Positions 44,858 through 56,610 of a DNA stretch of 64,000 nucleotides are shown here, in pieces (the first letter of the stretch is position 1; each line of letters starts with the position of its first letter). The DNA is from Gigaspora margarita (Eukaryota > Glomeromycota > Glomeromycetes > Diversisporales > Gigasporaceae): contig WTPW01000329.1 in assembly GCA_009809945.1 (NCBI GenBank), forward strand, positions 390,404 through 454,403. The letters run 5' to 3'. Under the pieces are notes generated by a model that was given only the letters and a program-made list of their open reading frames with translations, ran no database searches and was not told the DNA's origin. The position numbers and the translations under genes were made by a program.

Positions 44858-46116
44858 AGAGAATTGCTAATCTTAACCAGGGGGAATTTCCCTGTTACAC
44901 AAGCCCAAATCGACCAATAAAATTATAAAAACAATTTCATATTTATTATTATTTATATAACATATCAATATATATTTATTTCATATTTATTTATATAAGT
45001 TTTAATCAAATACTAGCCTAACCCTAATTCCACACTACCCTTACCCTAACCATAACCATCCCTTTCACCTAGTCTAACCCTAATCCCGCATTACCCTTAC
45101 CCTAACTATAACCCCATCTATTTCACCTAATACTAGCCTAACCCTAATCCCGCACTATATTTATCCTAACCATAAATAATCCCAATCTTACCCTATACCA
45201 CTAACCCTAATCTACGGCTTTAATCCATATAAATGGCTCAGGTTTTGCAGTCGAATTAGCACGGGATTTGGTAAATTCAAGTGCCACCATGATAAAGATG
45301 TGGATTAGCTATCAAATATAAATTCACATAAGTAATCAATACAAGATGAACAAGCTAACTGCATATGAAGCAAAATTTTTTTTTGTTAAGACACACAAGC
45401 TTCATCAGTGAAATCATGAGATATTGCTCTTTTTTTCAAAAAAAATCTTTTACTGACCTTTCGCTTTCCATGAAACGAGCCAACACATACATGTACGTGT
45501 CATCTGAACGTGCCATTTCATATGACACCCTTTGCCGTAATGTCTGTGCTATTCCGTAAAATGTTCTTGTGCATGCCACAAGATCTGTGCCATTTCGAGC
45601 CCAACCCGTACCACTTTTTTTACAGGGAAATGGCACAAACGAAAGAGAACCAAGAATGATGAAAATGCCGCCAAAGAACTATAGCAGGGCCTCACAAAAT
45701 AACAACAAAACAAACCAACAATGCTAAAGACACTAACCCAGCGGCAACAAACCAACAACCTGAACGAAAAAAAACAAGCAATTAGTAACCATCAAGAAAA
45801 TGATGACAACGTTGACAAGATGAAGGCACCTACATACCGAAAATGATGACACTGAAAAATAATGATACCGAAGAATGACGACATCTAAAAGCGATGACAC
45901 CAAATAACGACAATATCAACAAACAGCGACACCGAAGAACGACAATATCAACGAACGAATCGACGCTATATATATAAAAAAAAGCCACTAAATTAGAAAA
46001 GAAAAAAAAGTGGATGTAAACAAAAAAAAATATATATTTATATATATACATAGATCATGTAGATTACTGATCTGTGTAATAGGGAAATTTCCCCCAGTTA
46101 AATGTAGTAATTCTCT
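44858..46116. mobile_element. Inverted-repeat element with CCCTAA-rich interior
   Basis: Left end AGAGAATTGCTAATCTTAAC then AGGGGGAATTTCCCTGTTACAC; the right end is the mirror (GTGTAATAGGGAAATTTCCC, then ...TTCTCT). The interior 45010-45210 has many CCCTAA/CCCTAATCCC words. Frames at 45365-45758 are open on both strands but show no domain; the minus frame 45549-45758 is Cys/Phe-rich low complexity. Near 45840-45960 the word GACACCGAAGAA/CGACA is repeated. Confidence 0.75.
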
Positions 46117-46128
46117 ATATATAATTAT

Positions 46129-46388
46129 TAGAGTTCTGCAATTTGATTTGATCTTCAAATATTTGAATCAAATATTTGATCAAATTCAAATTCAAATTTG
46201 ACTATATTTGATTTGATCAAATTCAAATCTGGTCAAATTTGATTTGATTTAACAAATATTTGATTTGATTTGAAAATTACTATCAAATCCAAATATTTGA
46301 ATCAAATCAAATTCAAATCAGGGTCAATTTGATTTGATCAAATTCAAATTGACCCAATATTTGATTTGATTTGAATTTGAGGAACCTA
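46129..46388. mobile_element. hAT MITE, 8-bp duplication ATAATTAT
   Basis: Starts TAGAGTTCTGCAATTTG and ends TTTGAGGAACCTA, flanked by identical ATAATTAT (46121-46128 and 46389-46396). The 260-bp interior is nearly all TTTGAT/ATCAAATTCAAAT words in both orientations. Confidence 0.85.
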
Positions 46389-46713
46389 ATAATTATAATT
46401 TACTTGTAATACTTTTTGAATTTTTAAAAGACTTGAACAAATCATATAGTAACTATTCCAACAAGTATTTTCTTGTAATATAATAGAAGAATATTTTTAT
46501 ATTTATTTGTATATCTTTTAATTTAAAAATAAAAAAAAAAACAATTATTACAATTTCCAAAAGAAGCAAATTTAATTTCTGGTTATTAGTATTTAAACTT
46601 TACAGATTTTTTAAAAATTTTACTAATACAAAGATTAATTTAATGAGTATAGCAGAGTAAAAATATGATTAATCAATTAGAGATTCATAATTATTATTTA
46701 TTTTAAATAAATA

Positions 46714-47110
46714 AAATAATTAAATTAATTTAATTAAATAATTATTAATAAAATTAAAAATAACCTTGGCTAATATATATGTTTTTGCACTATCCATAAT
46801 AAGAGTACAACTTTTAATTTTGTTATTGTTTAATTTAGTAAATAATTTATTTGTTTTATTTATAACTTTGGTATATGTTTCTTTTTCTAAACTAATATTC
46901 ATTGCTTTTCAAATATAAGGTTTTCTATTTGAGAATAAAATAACATTTTCTAATAAATATTTATTTCTAATATTTATTTATTTATCAAAAGTAAGTATCT
47001 TCTACTTGATCTTCTTGAAGAGTTTTTATTATTAGTTTAATAGAGTTATTAATAGTTTTATTTAAAATATAACTATCTAATATATGATAATTTGAAAGTT
47101 TTAAAAATCA
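46714..47110 (-). pseudogene. hAT transposase fragment
   Basis: The minus-strand frame (46902 downwards) reads MNISLEKETYTKVINKT, then LFTKLNNNKIK and CTLIMDSAKTY. Upstream in frame, past a TAA, is LLENVILFSNRKPYI. The order 'segment ending in W/I-KA-DIS, ~20 residues, then (I/V)xDSAxxYxxA' matches the core of hAT transposases of the fungal type. Only about 110 codons survive. It is a different subfamily from the relic at 5875-8560. Confidence 0.5.
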
Positions 47111-47119
47111 GTATTGTTA

Positions 47120-47480
47120 AAGGATGTTGATAAATCACACCACTGGTGTTCAACACCACATGTGTTTTGATCAATCAAAAATCATGAATTCATATAATGT
47201 GAAGATCAGGTGTAACCTAAATTTTTCAAAAAAATAGAGATTTTTTCAAAAATCATCTAAATCGAAAAATTCTGTCTAAGAAACCTATCTTCACATTCTA
47301 ACAAAAAAAATTCTTTGCAAAATTTTGGTATAAACCAATACCTAACCCAAACCTTAGCATAAACTCTATAACATTAAAAATTTTTTGCATTTTATAATTT
47401 GTATTTAGGCCGCTCCAATTTAAATCTATGTTTAACATAACCCCCCTCTCGGTTGAGCAAATTATGGGAGGGAGTTAAAC
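47120..47480. mobile_element. MITE-family piece with TTCTTTGCAAAATTTTGGTA module
   Basis: Starts with ACACCACTGGTGTTCAACACC and contains TTCTTTGCAAAATTTTGG followed by a CCTAACCCAAACC tract. The same module order occurs at 51280-51450 and, inverted, at 56790-56960. At 49260-49560 only a diverged form is seen. Termini not firmly set. Confidence 0.55.
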
Positions 47481-47609
47481 AACATATATATATATATAAC
47501 TTTTAGATTCAAATTTCACTTTTCATATTACTAAAATGAACCCATACAGAAAGAACACCAAATTAGAGTAGCTGCATGATACAGTCATACTAAACCTAGG
47601 AACAATATA

Positions 47610-49050
47610 TAAGTTAGTTAGAATTAATTAGTAAAATTTTATAAAACATAAGATTTTATAGAATTTTATTAATAAAATTTCATAAAATCTTATTATACAC
47701 AAATTTTTATTAATTAATACTAACTTTATGCACTAAGTAAACATATTCAGCGCCTAAAAATACATCAAATCAGCAGAATTAGTTTTATTTTACTTGAAAT
47801 TTGAATAATAAATGCATAATTTTGGATTTTTGATCAAAAAGTTAAATTTAAGCATATTGTCTCCAAATTTCAAGTAAAATAAAAACAATGCTACTGATTT
47901 AATGTATTTTTAGGTTCTGAACAAGTTTACCTAGTGAATTAAGTTAGAATTAATTAGTAAAATTTTATGAATAATAAGATTATATAGAATTTTATTAATA
48001 AAATTCTATAAAATCTTATGATTCATGATATTTTACTAATTAACTCTAACTTAATGCACTAGGAAACCTTGTTNAGAGACTAAAAATACATTAAATCGGC
48101 AGAATTGTTTTTATTTTACTTGAAATTTGGAGAAAAGATGCTTAAATTTGACTTTTTTGATCAAAAATCCAAAATTATACATCTATTGTCCAAATTTCAA
48201 GTAAAATAAAAATAACCCTGCCGATTTGATGTATTTTTAGGTGTGTACAAGTTTACTTAGTGTATTAAGTTAGAATTAATCAGTAAAAGTTTGCGAATCA
48301 TAAAATTTTATAGAATTTTATTAATAAAATTCTATAAAATCTTAAGATTCACAATATTTTACAATTAATTCTAACCTATTGCACTAGGTAAAATTGTTCA
48401 GAGTCTAAAAATACATTAAATTGGCAGTATTGTTTTTATTTTACTTGAAATTTGGAGAAAAGATGCTTAAATTTGACTTTTTTGATCAAAAATTCAAAAT
48501 TATGCCTATTCTCCAAATTTCAAGTAAACTAAAAATAACCCTACTGATTTGATGCATTTTTAGGTGCTGTATAAGTTTACTTAGTGCATTAGGTTAGAAT
48601 TAATCAGTAAAAGTTTGTGAATCAAAGTTTGTATAGAATTTTATTAATAAAATTCTATAAAATCTTATGATTCACAAATTTTACTAATTAATTCTAACTA
48701 CATGCACTAAATAAACTTATTTAGAACCTAAAAATACATTAAATCAGCAGAATTGTTTTTAATTTACTTGAAATTTGGAGAAAATATGCTTAAATTTGAC
48801 TTTTTTGATCAAAAATCCAAAATTATGCATCTATTCTTCAAATTTTAAGTAAAATAAAAATAACTTTACCAATTTGATGCATTTTTAGGTGCTGAATATG
48901 TTTACTTAGTGCATAAAGTTAGAATTAATTAATAAAAATTTGTGTATTATAAGATTTTATAAAATTTTATTAATAAAATTCTATAAAATCTTATNATTTA
49001 TAAAATTTTACNAATTAATTCTAACTTCATGCACTAAGTAAACTTGTCAG
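47610..49050. repeat. Tandem array of palindromes, unit about 325 bp, 4.4 copies
   Basis: The word TTAGAATTAA starts at 47617, 47944, 48270, 48594 and 48919, a steady spacing of 324-327 bp. Each unit has two foldbacks. One is centred on ATTTTATTAATAAAATT with arms TTAGAATTAATTAGTAAAAT. The other has arms TTTACTTGAAATTTGGAGAA around a GATCAAAAA centre. Scattered N at 48074, 48995 and 49012. Confidence 0.88.
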
Positions 49051-49069
49051 CACCAAAAAATAAATATAA

Positions 49070-49195
49070 GTATATTCAGACTCAGACCAGTCTATATAAA
49101 AGTTAGAGTCTGAGTCTGGTCTGATCCTGGACCAGACCTGAACCGGTCCTATTCCAAACCTGGCCAGACCCGAATCAGACCTAATCATTTGTTGT
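49070..49195. repeat. GGTCTGAGTCTGG / CAGACC word island
   Basis: The words CAGACC and GGTCTG alternate in both orientations over about 120 bp, GC-rich compared with its surroundings. It resembles the interiors of the hAT MITEs at 46129 and 61509, but I could not fix termini. Confidence 0.7.
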
Positions 49196-49249
49196 TTAAG
49201 TTCCCCCCCTCGAAAAAATTTTGAACTTGTAATGTTAAACAAAGAATTA

Positions 49250-50100
49250 AATTGAAGTGGCCTTACTGGTGTTGAACACTATAGGTGTGATATATATATA
49301 TTGTTGTTAAATTATACTACTAGTGTTTAATACCACTATAATTTTATTATGAGCTGCAGTATAATATAAAATCTAGTGTAATATAAATTTTTTTAGATAT
49401 TTTTTAAAAAATGACTATAATACAAAAATTTATTTATGAAATTATCTTTGAGGCATTAACAAAAAAAATTCCTTATAAAATTTTGATATAATTTATATTT
49501 CTACTCTATTTTAGACCTTAACCCTAACCCTAATATTAATAAAAATTACTTTTTTTTTATTTAATTTGTATATTACATAAATTTCATATTATTGTATTGA
49601 ACACTACTAGTTTAATTTATAATTACTGTTAAAAATATATTTAAAAGCTAGAAAGATATTGTACTTTAGGATTATTTATATAAGCTAATTTTTAAAATTG
49701 CCTTTATATATAGTTTCTAAAAAATTTGTTAATCTGCAAAAATTATATACTGATTGGATATAAATTAAAATTGTATTCTAATCACATAGTCTTTGCAAGA
49801 AAAATCACCCTTCGATATTTTTTGATCAGACTAATTCGAACAACTTAAATAAACATACTGGTTTTTATTTACATGCAAATTATCTTTTGACTTTATTGAT
49901 TCGAAAGATTATTTAATAAATTATTGAATCAATAAAGTCAAAGGATGATTTGTATACAAATAAAAATTAGTATATTTGTTTAACTTTGTCCCAATAGCCG
50001 GATTAGAAATGTCAAAAGACGATTTTTCTAGCAAAGATCCTATATATCAAATTTGTTAACTCATTTAAAAAAATATAATAAAATATCAGAGATGATGCTA
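49250..50100. other. AT-rich DNA with inverted-repeat debris
   Basis: No gene. A diverged relative of the 47120 MITE family with CCTTAACCCTAACCCTAA lies at 49500-49535. A further palindrome (49800-50035) has arms CTTTGCAAGAAAAATCACCC and its diverged mirror, around GATTATTTAATAAATTATTG. Confidence 0.5.
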
Positions 50101-50105
50101 AAATC

Positions 50106-50834
50106 AGATAATGCTAAATCCACATGATCTTCATATCATCTGATTTTCTAAAATTTCCAAAAATCTTGTAAACAATCGATCTACACTATATCAAATGCTA
50201 TAACTGGATAGTATGCCTATATGCATTCTAGATATCTATATATAAAAGACCTTCTAACTATATCAAAAGGTGACTCTAACCTAACCCTACCACAAGGCAA
50301 AAAGTGTCTATAAAAAATTTACCTCGTGTTTAGGGTTAAGGTTGCTATTTTGATACAGTTAGAAGGTCTTTTATATATAGATATCAAAATGCGATTTATA
50401 CAGTATTGAAATGACCCACTCTAACTAAGACCCTAGTGTCACTAACCTAAAAAATTTTGCTATAAATTTTTCGCAGTTAAATTAAGGTTAGAGTTTGCTA
50501 TTAAATTAGGTTATAAGAGTTTATTTAATACCAAAATTTCATAAAGAAAACTTTTTGTTAATGCGCAGTAAGTAGTATCATAGATAAAATGTTGATTTAT
50601 GAATAATTTTTTGGTTTGGGTTGATTTTTCGAGTTTTTTCCATAATACATCTGATCTCGAAATCTGATTGGTTGGTGAATTAGTAGCAAAATTTTTTAGG
50701 ATAGTGATGCTAGAGGTTCACTCTAACCAATCCTATTCGATTGTTTTGATTACGTAGTGTAGATCGATTTTTACAAGATTTTTGGAAATTTTAGAAAATC
50801 CTGTGATATGGCGATCACATGGATTCAGCATCAT
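50106..50834. mobile_element. Foldback element with TGCTAAATCCACATGATC ends
   Basis: Left arm CCACATGATC, then TTTCCAAAAATCTTGTAAAC and CGATCTACAC, matches in mirror the right arm GTGTAGATCG, TTTTTACAAGATTTTTGG, GATCACATGG. An inner palindrome (50230-50390) has arms AAAAGACCTTCTAACTATAT. No gene. Confidence 0.72.
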
Positions 50835-51210
50835 CCAATTTCAGTATCATTCCCAACATAAAATATATAGAAACTAATGAACCTAATTATAAAACCAATG
50901 AACAGAATTGCAAAATTAAAAAGAATAAAAATCAGTTGAGAGTAATAAAACTAGCAGATATTCATATTTATTATATTTTCAAAATAATTTATTTTTTTAT
51001 TTAATAAAAAAATCAAGTTTTCAAGCAAGATCACATATATACCAAGATCTAAATCTAATATGTTTTACTATTTTAACAATTAATAAATCCATATATAGTA
51101 ATAGTATATAGCTAAGAAATTATATTATAAAAAAAAAAGTTAAAGCATATTTTGTAGTAATGTTTTGGTCTAATTTATAATAAGTTTATTTTCAAAAAGA
51201 AGAATTCTAA

Positions 51211-51540
51211 TATATACCACAGGTGATTATCACCTGTAGTACAATAGCCAATCAAAATTTAGGATCAGGTATAACATGTAAATCAATTTTGTATAACAAA
51301 AACAAACAAAAACAAAGAATTTTTAAAAAATTGCTTCTAACCAAGAAATTTGTCTATGAAACTACTTTTTTTTATACAAAAAAAAAAAATTCTTTGCAAA
51401 ATTTTACTATATATAAAGCACCTTTCTAAATCCTATCCCTTACCCTAACCCTACTATTAAAAAGTTTAGTTTTTGTTTTGATAAAAATAATTTTTTTATT
51501 TATATATTGTAGATTATAGGTAATAATCACCTATAGTGAA
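51211..51540. mobile_element. MITE with CACAGGTGATTATCACCTG ends
   Basis: The left end is itself palindromic (ACAGGTGATTATCACCTGTA) and the right end reads TAGGTAATAATCACCTATA. The interior carries the TTCTTTGCAAAATTTT module and CCCTTACCCTAACCCTA. An inverse-orientation relative lies at 56710-57035. Confidence 0.65.
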
Positions 51541-51759
51541 CATTATATTATTTCTTTCAAAAAAATCTTATATATAAATGTTTGATAATATATTAGTGAT
51601 GCAAAATATATAGTAAACTATTTTATTAATAACTATATGAGTAGATAAGCCCTGGGCATTTCTCATATAGGTCATAACTGGATTTGGTCAATTTTGATCT
51701 AATTTGTTAAAAATAACAAAATCTATTTACTTTAATAATTTCTAACATTCAACTCTTCC

Positions 51760-52300
51760 CGTCGATCACTTGTCCAAATTTCTGAACAAAAGAAAAACAA
51801 AAATTTTGTTAGTAAAAGACGAAGCAGCTATAATACTGGTTTTTATAAAGGTCAACACTCTTCTTTCTTTCTCTTGTGGGACTCCTTTATATATTCAGCA
51901 CGCAAGCCAGAAGCGTCGGTTGTNCAAGATAACTGGCAGTTGGTGCCCTTGGTACAAGAAATTCTGGTGAAAGGTTTCTTTNGTNGACGAAGGTTCCGTA
52001 GTTGGCTAGGCGGTGAACTAACAAATGAGTTCTTCAACATTCTCTTTAAGGTTTTTGACGACAAGTACATAATCTCCATATACCTACTATCATATTCTTG
52101 CTTGGAGTTTTTTTTTCTGGAATTTTGAATGAAAAGTNGGAATTTCGGCGTACCCTCTCCAAAAGATCNGCATTNTTGTTCCTAACCTAATCGGGAAGAA
52201 GGCATGCAAGTGGATAAACAGGAACGGACGCGTAATGTGATGTGGCGCAGAGGAGTAGGCCAATCTGCAGAAACTAAATTCCAGAACTTTCTTTTTTTTA
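51760..52300 (+). other. GC-richer stretch with ambiguous bases and open frames
   Basis: Higher complexity than its surroundings. The plus frame 51874-52128 reads DNWQLVPLVQEILVKG, then RSWLGGELTNEFFN, which looks protein-like, but five N bases (51924-52175) and no recognised domain prevent a call. It may be an exon of a host gene or part of a retroposon. The stretch after 52300 is polypyrimidine-rich. Confidence 0.35.
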
Positions 52301-53338
52301 CTATGTACATATAATACTTAGGCGAGGCGATTCCTTGTGCAGTATTATATAATTTTTATTAGTAGATTACTTGTTTCTTTTTTTTGCTTTTTTCATCTTC
52401 GTTCTTTTATGATTGAATTGTGTTTAGGATATTTTTTTTCCTTTTATCTCTTCTTTTATATGTTTTTTCTTTTTTCTTCTGTGTCCTAAATTTTGTTTTT
52501 TCTCTCATAGACGTGGCAATTATTTTGTTTTTTATATAAGAGTAAGAGATAAACTATTCTGCCTGGACCTAGGTGGAAGAAGTTTTAAAGAAAGGATAGG
52601 TAGTCTTGATGGGCTAGTAGAATCCTTCCGTTGATATAAGTATTTTCTTCAGTTGCAGAAGGGATTTTTATGGAGGAAAATATCTGCTTATAGCAGGTCG
52701 CACATGGGTAATTTGGACTTTAGTCGCAAAGAGCCGGGTGAGCTTCAACTTGTAAATTAGGTATCAAAAGGTTCTTTTTTTCCTTATGACAAATAGTAAT
52801 ATGCCTAGTGTTATATTAGTAACCTAATAAAGTTGAGGCAAGACTGCCGAAAAGTTAAAAAAAAAAATAATAATTTCTAATCTAGTCAGAATTGAAAAAC
52901 TTTTTTTTTGTTAGATGCGCCTCACTGAGGGCTTCATTTTAAAAAAAAGTTCATTCAAATTGGACTACTGGATGCCAAGATAATTGCCAAAAACATTTTT
53001 TGCTTCTTAAATTTTGTGGTTTTGCTGAAAAATTTTAAGTATGACCTCTATACTAGATGTCTGGGGTCCTAGTAGATAGTAAATGAGAACCCCGAGCAAT
53101 CTATGAATAGCTAACAATTTTACAAAATCTTAATATATTACTAAAAATAGAAGAGATCTGCAAAAAATAGTTAAAAATAAGCATTAATATTACTAAATAT
53201 AGAAAAGATTTATACAAAATAGTCAACAATAAGCAAAAGCAAATTGTTATCTATCTATATATAGCTTAGGGTCCTGGTAGATATTAAATAGGAGCTAGTC
53301 AAATTCTAACAAGTTAGTTTGCAGTAGATTAGCTAATT
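52300..53338. other. No gene recognised
   Basis: A T-rich tract (52370-52510), then a moderately complex block (52550-52760) without an open frame, then AT-rich DNA sharing TCTGCAAAAAATAGT words with 35530-35620. Confidence 0.4.
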
Positions 53339-53769
53339 ATAGTGGCCTACTATAATATTTTAGACACTTTTAAAAAATTTATATAGAGCTAAATTATAAG
53401 ATATTAAGCTAAAAATAAAAATATAAATTTATTAAATCTATATTTTTTAAATAAAAAAAATTTAAAAAATTCTATACAGTACTTTTTAAAATAATTAAAA
53501 TTATTTAAATTTGTAAATATTACACAATTGCAAAAATTATAATGTTAAAAAAATGATTAAAATAATATGTATATAGTAAAGTTAATTTTTTATTAAGTTA
53601 ACTAGATTTCAAAATTAAGTAAAAATTATTCAGCATAACAAATTATATATAATTACAATTTTTATAAAATTTTAAAAAATATTAAGTTAGTTATTACTTT
53701 TAAATATTAGAATCAAATTATTAAATTAAAATTAACAAATTACTAAATATGGTAATTTTATTACTATAT

Positions 53770-54017
53770 ATGGGAGGTGTTAGTAGAAACCAGGCAAATT
53801 GTTTTAGTAAGTTTTTTTAAAACTTTAAATTAAAATATCTTGACAACTATTAAACCAAACTTGCTAAATTTTTTTTATATTAATTCTATAACTATATAGA
53901 ATTAAAATAAAAAAAAAAATTACCAAGTTTGGTTTAATAGTCGTTGAGATATTTTAATTCAAAGTCTAAAAAAAATTTACTTAGAAACAATTTGTCTGGT
54001 TTCTACTGACACCCCCA
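53770..54017. mobile_element. MITE with TGGGAGGTGTTAGTAGAAAC ends
   Basis: The left end, including CCAGGCAAATTGTTT, is mirrored by ...AAACAATTTGTCTGG then TTTCTACTGACACCCCCA. Flanked by TATA-type sequence. A relative with the same arms (GTCAGTAGAAAAGGGACAAA) lies at 56125-56350. Confidence 0.78.
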
Positions 54018-54153
54018 TATAGTAATTTAGTAAATAAATTTTTAAAAATTATAAAACTTTCAGAATATATACAATTTGTTATGCTAAATAATTTTATTTA
54101 AAAAATTGCTAGTTTTCTACATAAAAAATTAAGTTTGTATATTACTATATTTA

Positions 54154-54311
54154 GGGGATCGCTAAAGCAGGGTAAAAAAAAGTTACGTTTCTGATGTGAT
54201 TAGGGTTACTTTTTTGATGTAGTTAGGTTAGAGTGTTATTTAGATATCAAGAATGTAATTTATGCAGTATATAGATCATTATATTGAATTTACCCCGCTT
54301 TAGTGGACCCC
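54154..54311. mobile_element. hAT-like MITE in right arm of copy C, duplication TATATTTA
   Basis: 158 bp, ends GGGGATCGCTAAAGC and the mirror of GGGGTCCACTAAAGC, flanked by identical TATATTTA (54146-54153 and 54312-54319). Its interior differs from the MITE in the equivalent place of copy B, so the two insertions are independent. Confidence 0.82.
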
Positions 54312-54344
54312 TATATTTAGTAATTTGTGCTACTATAAAAATAT

Positions 54345-55480
54345 AAGGTGAATATGGGTATTATGGCGCAGTTAAGTATTTTGGCTAATAATAGATGATG
54401 TATCGATCAGAATTAAATGATTTTGGTACCNTTGGATTCNTNACATCAANGCNNATCGAATGGTACCAAAANCATTCAATTCTAATCACTAGATCATAAG
54501 ATATCATCAATTAAAAAATACAAGGTAAAATAATAAATTATAATGCAGGTACCAATTATGGCGCACATACTATTTTTCATGATCTATTGAGATCTATTGA
54601 TCAGAATCGAATGATTTTGATACTATTCGATTTGTCTCATTGAGACGAATCGAATGATACCACAATCATATGATTTTGGCTGATATTTCTCGATATATCA
54701 TAATTTAACCAAAATAAGCTGCGCAAAGCAAATTTTAAAATTAACATAAAATAATGAATAACTCTTGGTAGGACAGTCCGTTTTCGATAATTTTACCACC
54801 AAAATGTCCGCCTTAAAGAGGCAATTCCAACAAGCCCAAGCTCACTAAAATCAAATCACGGGATCATGGGATCGCTAAGGTTTTTGTATTGTTTTTGATG
54901 AAAATTTAATTAGTTAAACTTATATATTTTCATCAAAACAACAATAAAACCTTAACGATCCCGTGATCCCGTAATTGGATTTTAGTGAGTTTGGGCTTGT
55001 TGGAATCACCTCTTCAAGGCGGACATTTTGGTGGTAAAAGTATCGAAAACGGACTGTTCGACCAAGAGTTATTCGTTATTTTATGTTAATTTTAAATTTT
55101 GTTTTGCGCAGCTTATTTTGGTTAAATTATAATATCTTAAGAAGTATCGATCAGAATCACATGATTTTGGTACCATTCGATTCGTCTCGATGAGATGAGT
55201 CGAATAGTGCCAAAATTACACGATTCTGATCGATGGTTCACAAGATATTGCTTTACACTGCAATACTTTTATCGCCATAATACCCATATTTACTTTAAAT
55301 ATTACTTTAATGGTAATATCTTGTGATCCATCGGTCAGAATTCTACGATTTTGGTACCAATCAATTCGTCTCACTGAGACGAATCGATTGGTACCAAAAT
55401 CGTAGAATTCTGATCAGTAGATCATAAGATATCGGTAGTGCGCCATAATTGGTAGTGCGCTATAATACCCATATCCACCT
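54345..55480. mobile_element. Foldback element in copy C, TA duplication
   Basis: Ends AGGTGAATATGGGTATTATGG and mirror ...CCATAATACCCATATCCACCT-like, flanked by TA. Copy B near 42790 has the matching empty site. It contains four copies of the CGATTCGTCTC...GAGACGAATCG module (the first damaged by N near 54431-54472) and a second, nearly perfect foldback at about 54718-55112 centred near 54910. Confidence 0.82.
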
Positions 55481-56124
55481 TATTAAAAATTAGCAAATCG
55501 CAAAAATAAAAAAACCTAAAATTTACTAAAATCTGATTATTTTAAAAAATATTGTATAGAATTTTATAAACTTTTTTTTTATTAAAAGATATAGATTTAA
55601 TAAATTTATATTTATATTTTTAGCTTAATATCTTATAAATTTAGCTCTATATAAATTTTTTAAAAGTATCCACAATATTATGTAGACCACTGTAGAATTT
55701 TAATTTTGACAACTTACTAAAGAACTTGAATTAGATTAATTTTTAGAAATGTTTTTATTTATATATATTAACTATTTATTTACCCAATATAGATAAAAGT
55801 TAAAAATATTAAATATAAAAAACATTTATTTATTATCAAATCTATTAGAATAAGAGATGCTATAAAATATGTAATGTTAGATTTAATATTGAAACTGGAC
55901 TTAAATGAAAATATAAGTAATATCTTAATTAGTAAATATTGTTAAAATATTATAAATAAAATATTTATAAACATATTAATAGTGCAGTCTATTTTTACTA
56001 TAACTAGCAAAAAGTAAATTGTATCTACAAGTTTATGTTTTAGAAAATATATATATATATATGTATTAGAAAGTTTTAATCAATACACAACAATATGCAT
56101 TAATAAATCTGTGTATATAGGAGT

Positions 56125-56350
56125 AAGTCAGTAGAAAAGGGACAAATTATTTTTAGTAAACTTTTTTAAATTTAAATTAAAATATCTTAACAACTATATA
56201 ATTAAATTTGCTAAAAATTTTTTTATTTTAATCATAAATAAAAAAAAATTTATTAAATTTATTAAAATAGTTGTTAAGATATTTAAACTTAAAGTCAAGA
56301 AAAATTTTATTTAAAAAAAATTTGTCTCTTTTCTACTAACTCACCTTTAT
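56125..56350. mobile_element. MITE related to 53770-54017
   Basis: Ends GTCAGTAGAAAAGGGACAAA and mirror ...TTTGTCTCTTTTCTACTAAC. Same interior words (AAAATATCTTAACAACTAT). Confidence 0.7.
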
Positions 56351-56454
56351 ATAATTGGATATCAACTGTTTAACACACCTATTTTGTATAACAATTTACA
56401 TATAGTCAAATTTAAATGTACAAAAATTTTAGGATAATTTACAAATAGAGTACT

Positions 56455-56610
56455 AAGGTTCAGTTTAGTTTAGGTTCAGGTTCAATAAATTTGAACCTGA
56501 ACCTGTACCTAAACTTGAAAAAATTTTTGAACCTGAACCTGAATTTAAAATTTATAAATATGAACTAAACTTAAAAAGTTTAGATCAGATTTAGTTCAAG
56601 ATTCATATTA
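56455..56610. repeat. GGTTCA / TGAACC word island
   Basis: GGTTCAGGTTCA and TGAACCTGAACC alternate over about 100 bp, then degenerate TTTAGTTC words. Same architecture as the islands at 49070 and 61509; termini unresolved. Confidence 0.7.

Larger units (their letters stand above)
53340..55692. mobile_element. Family 'A-B-C', copy C
   Basis: Ends TAGTGGCCTACTATAATATT and mirror ...ATATTATGTAGACCACTG, flanked by TA. Arms align with copies A and B. Nested inside are MITEs 53770-54017 and 54154-54311 and the foldback 54345-55480. Confidence 0.82.

Noticed and set aside
45365-45758. Overlapping frames on both strands
   Set aside because: Lie inside an inverted-repeat element; composition is not protein-like.
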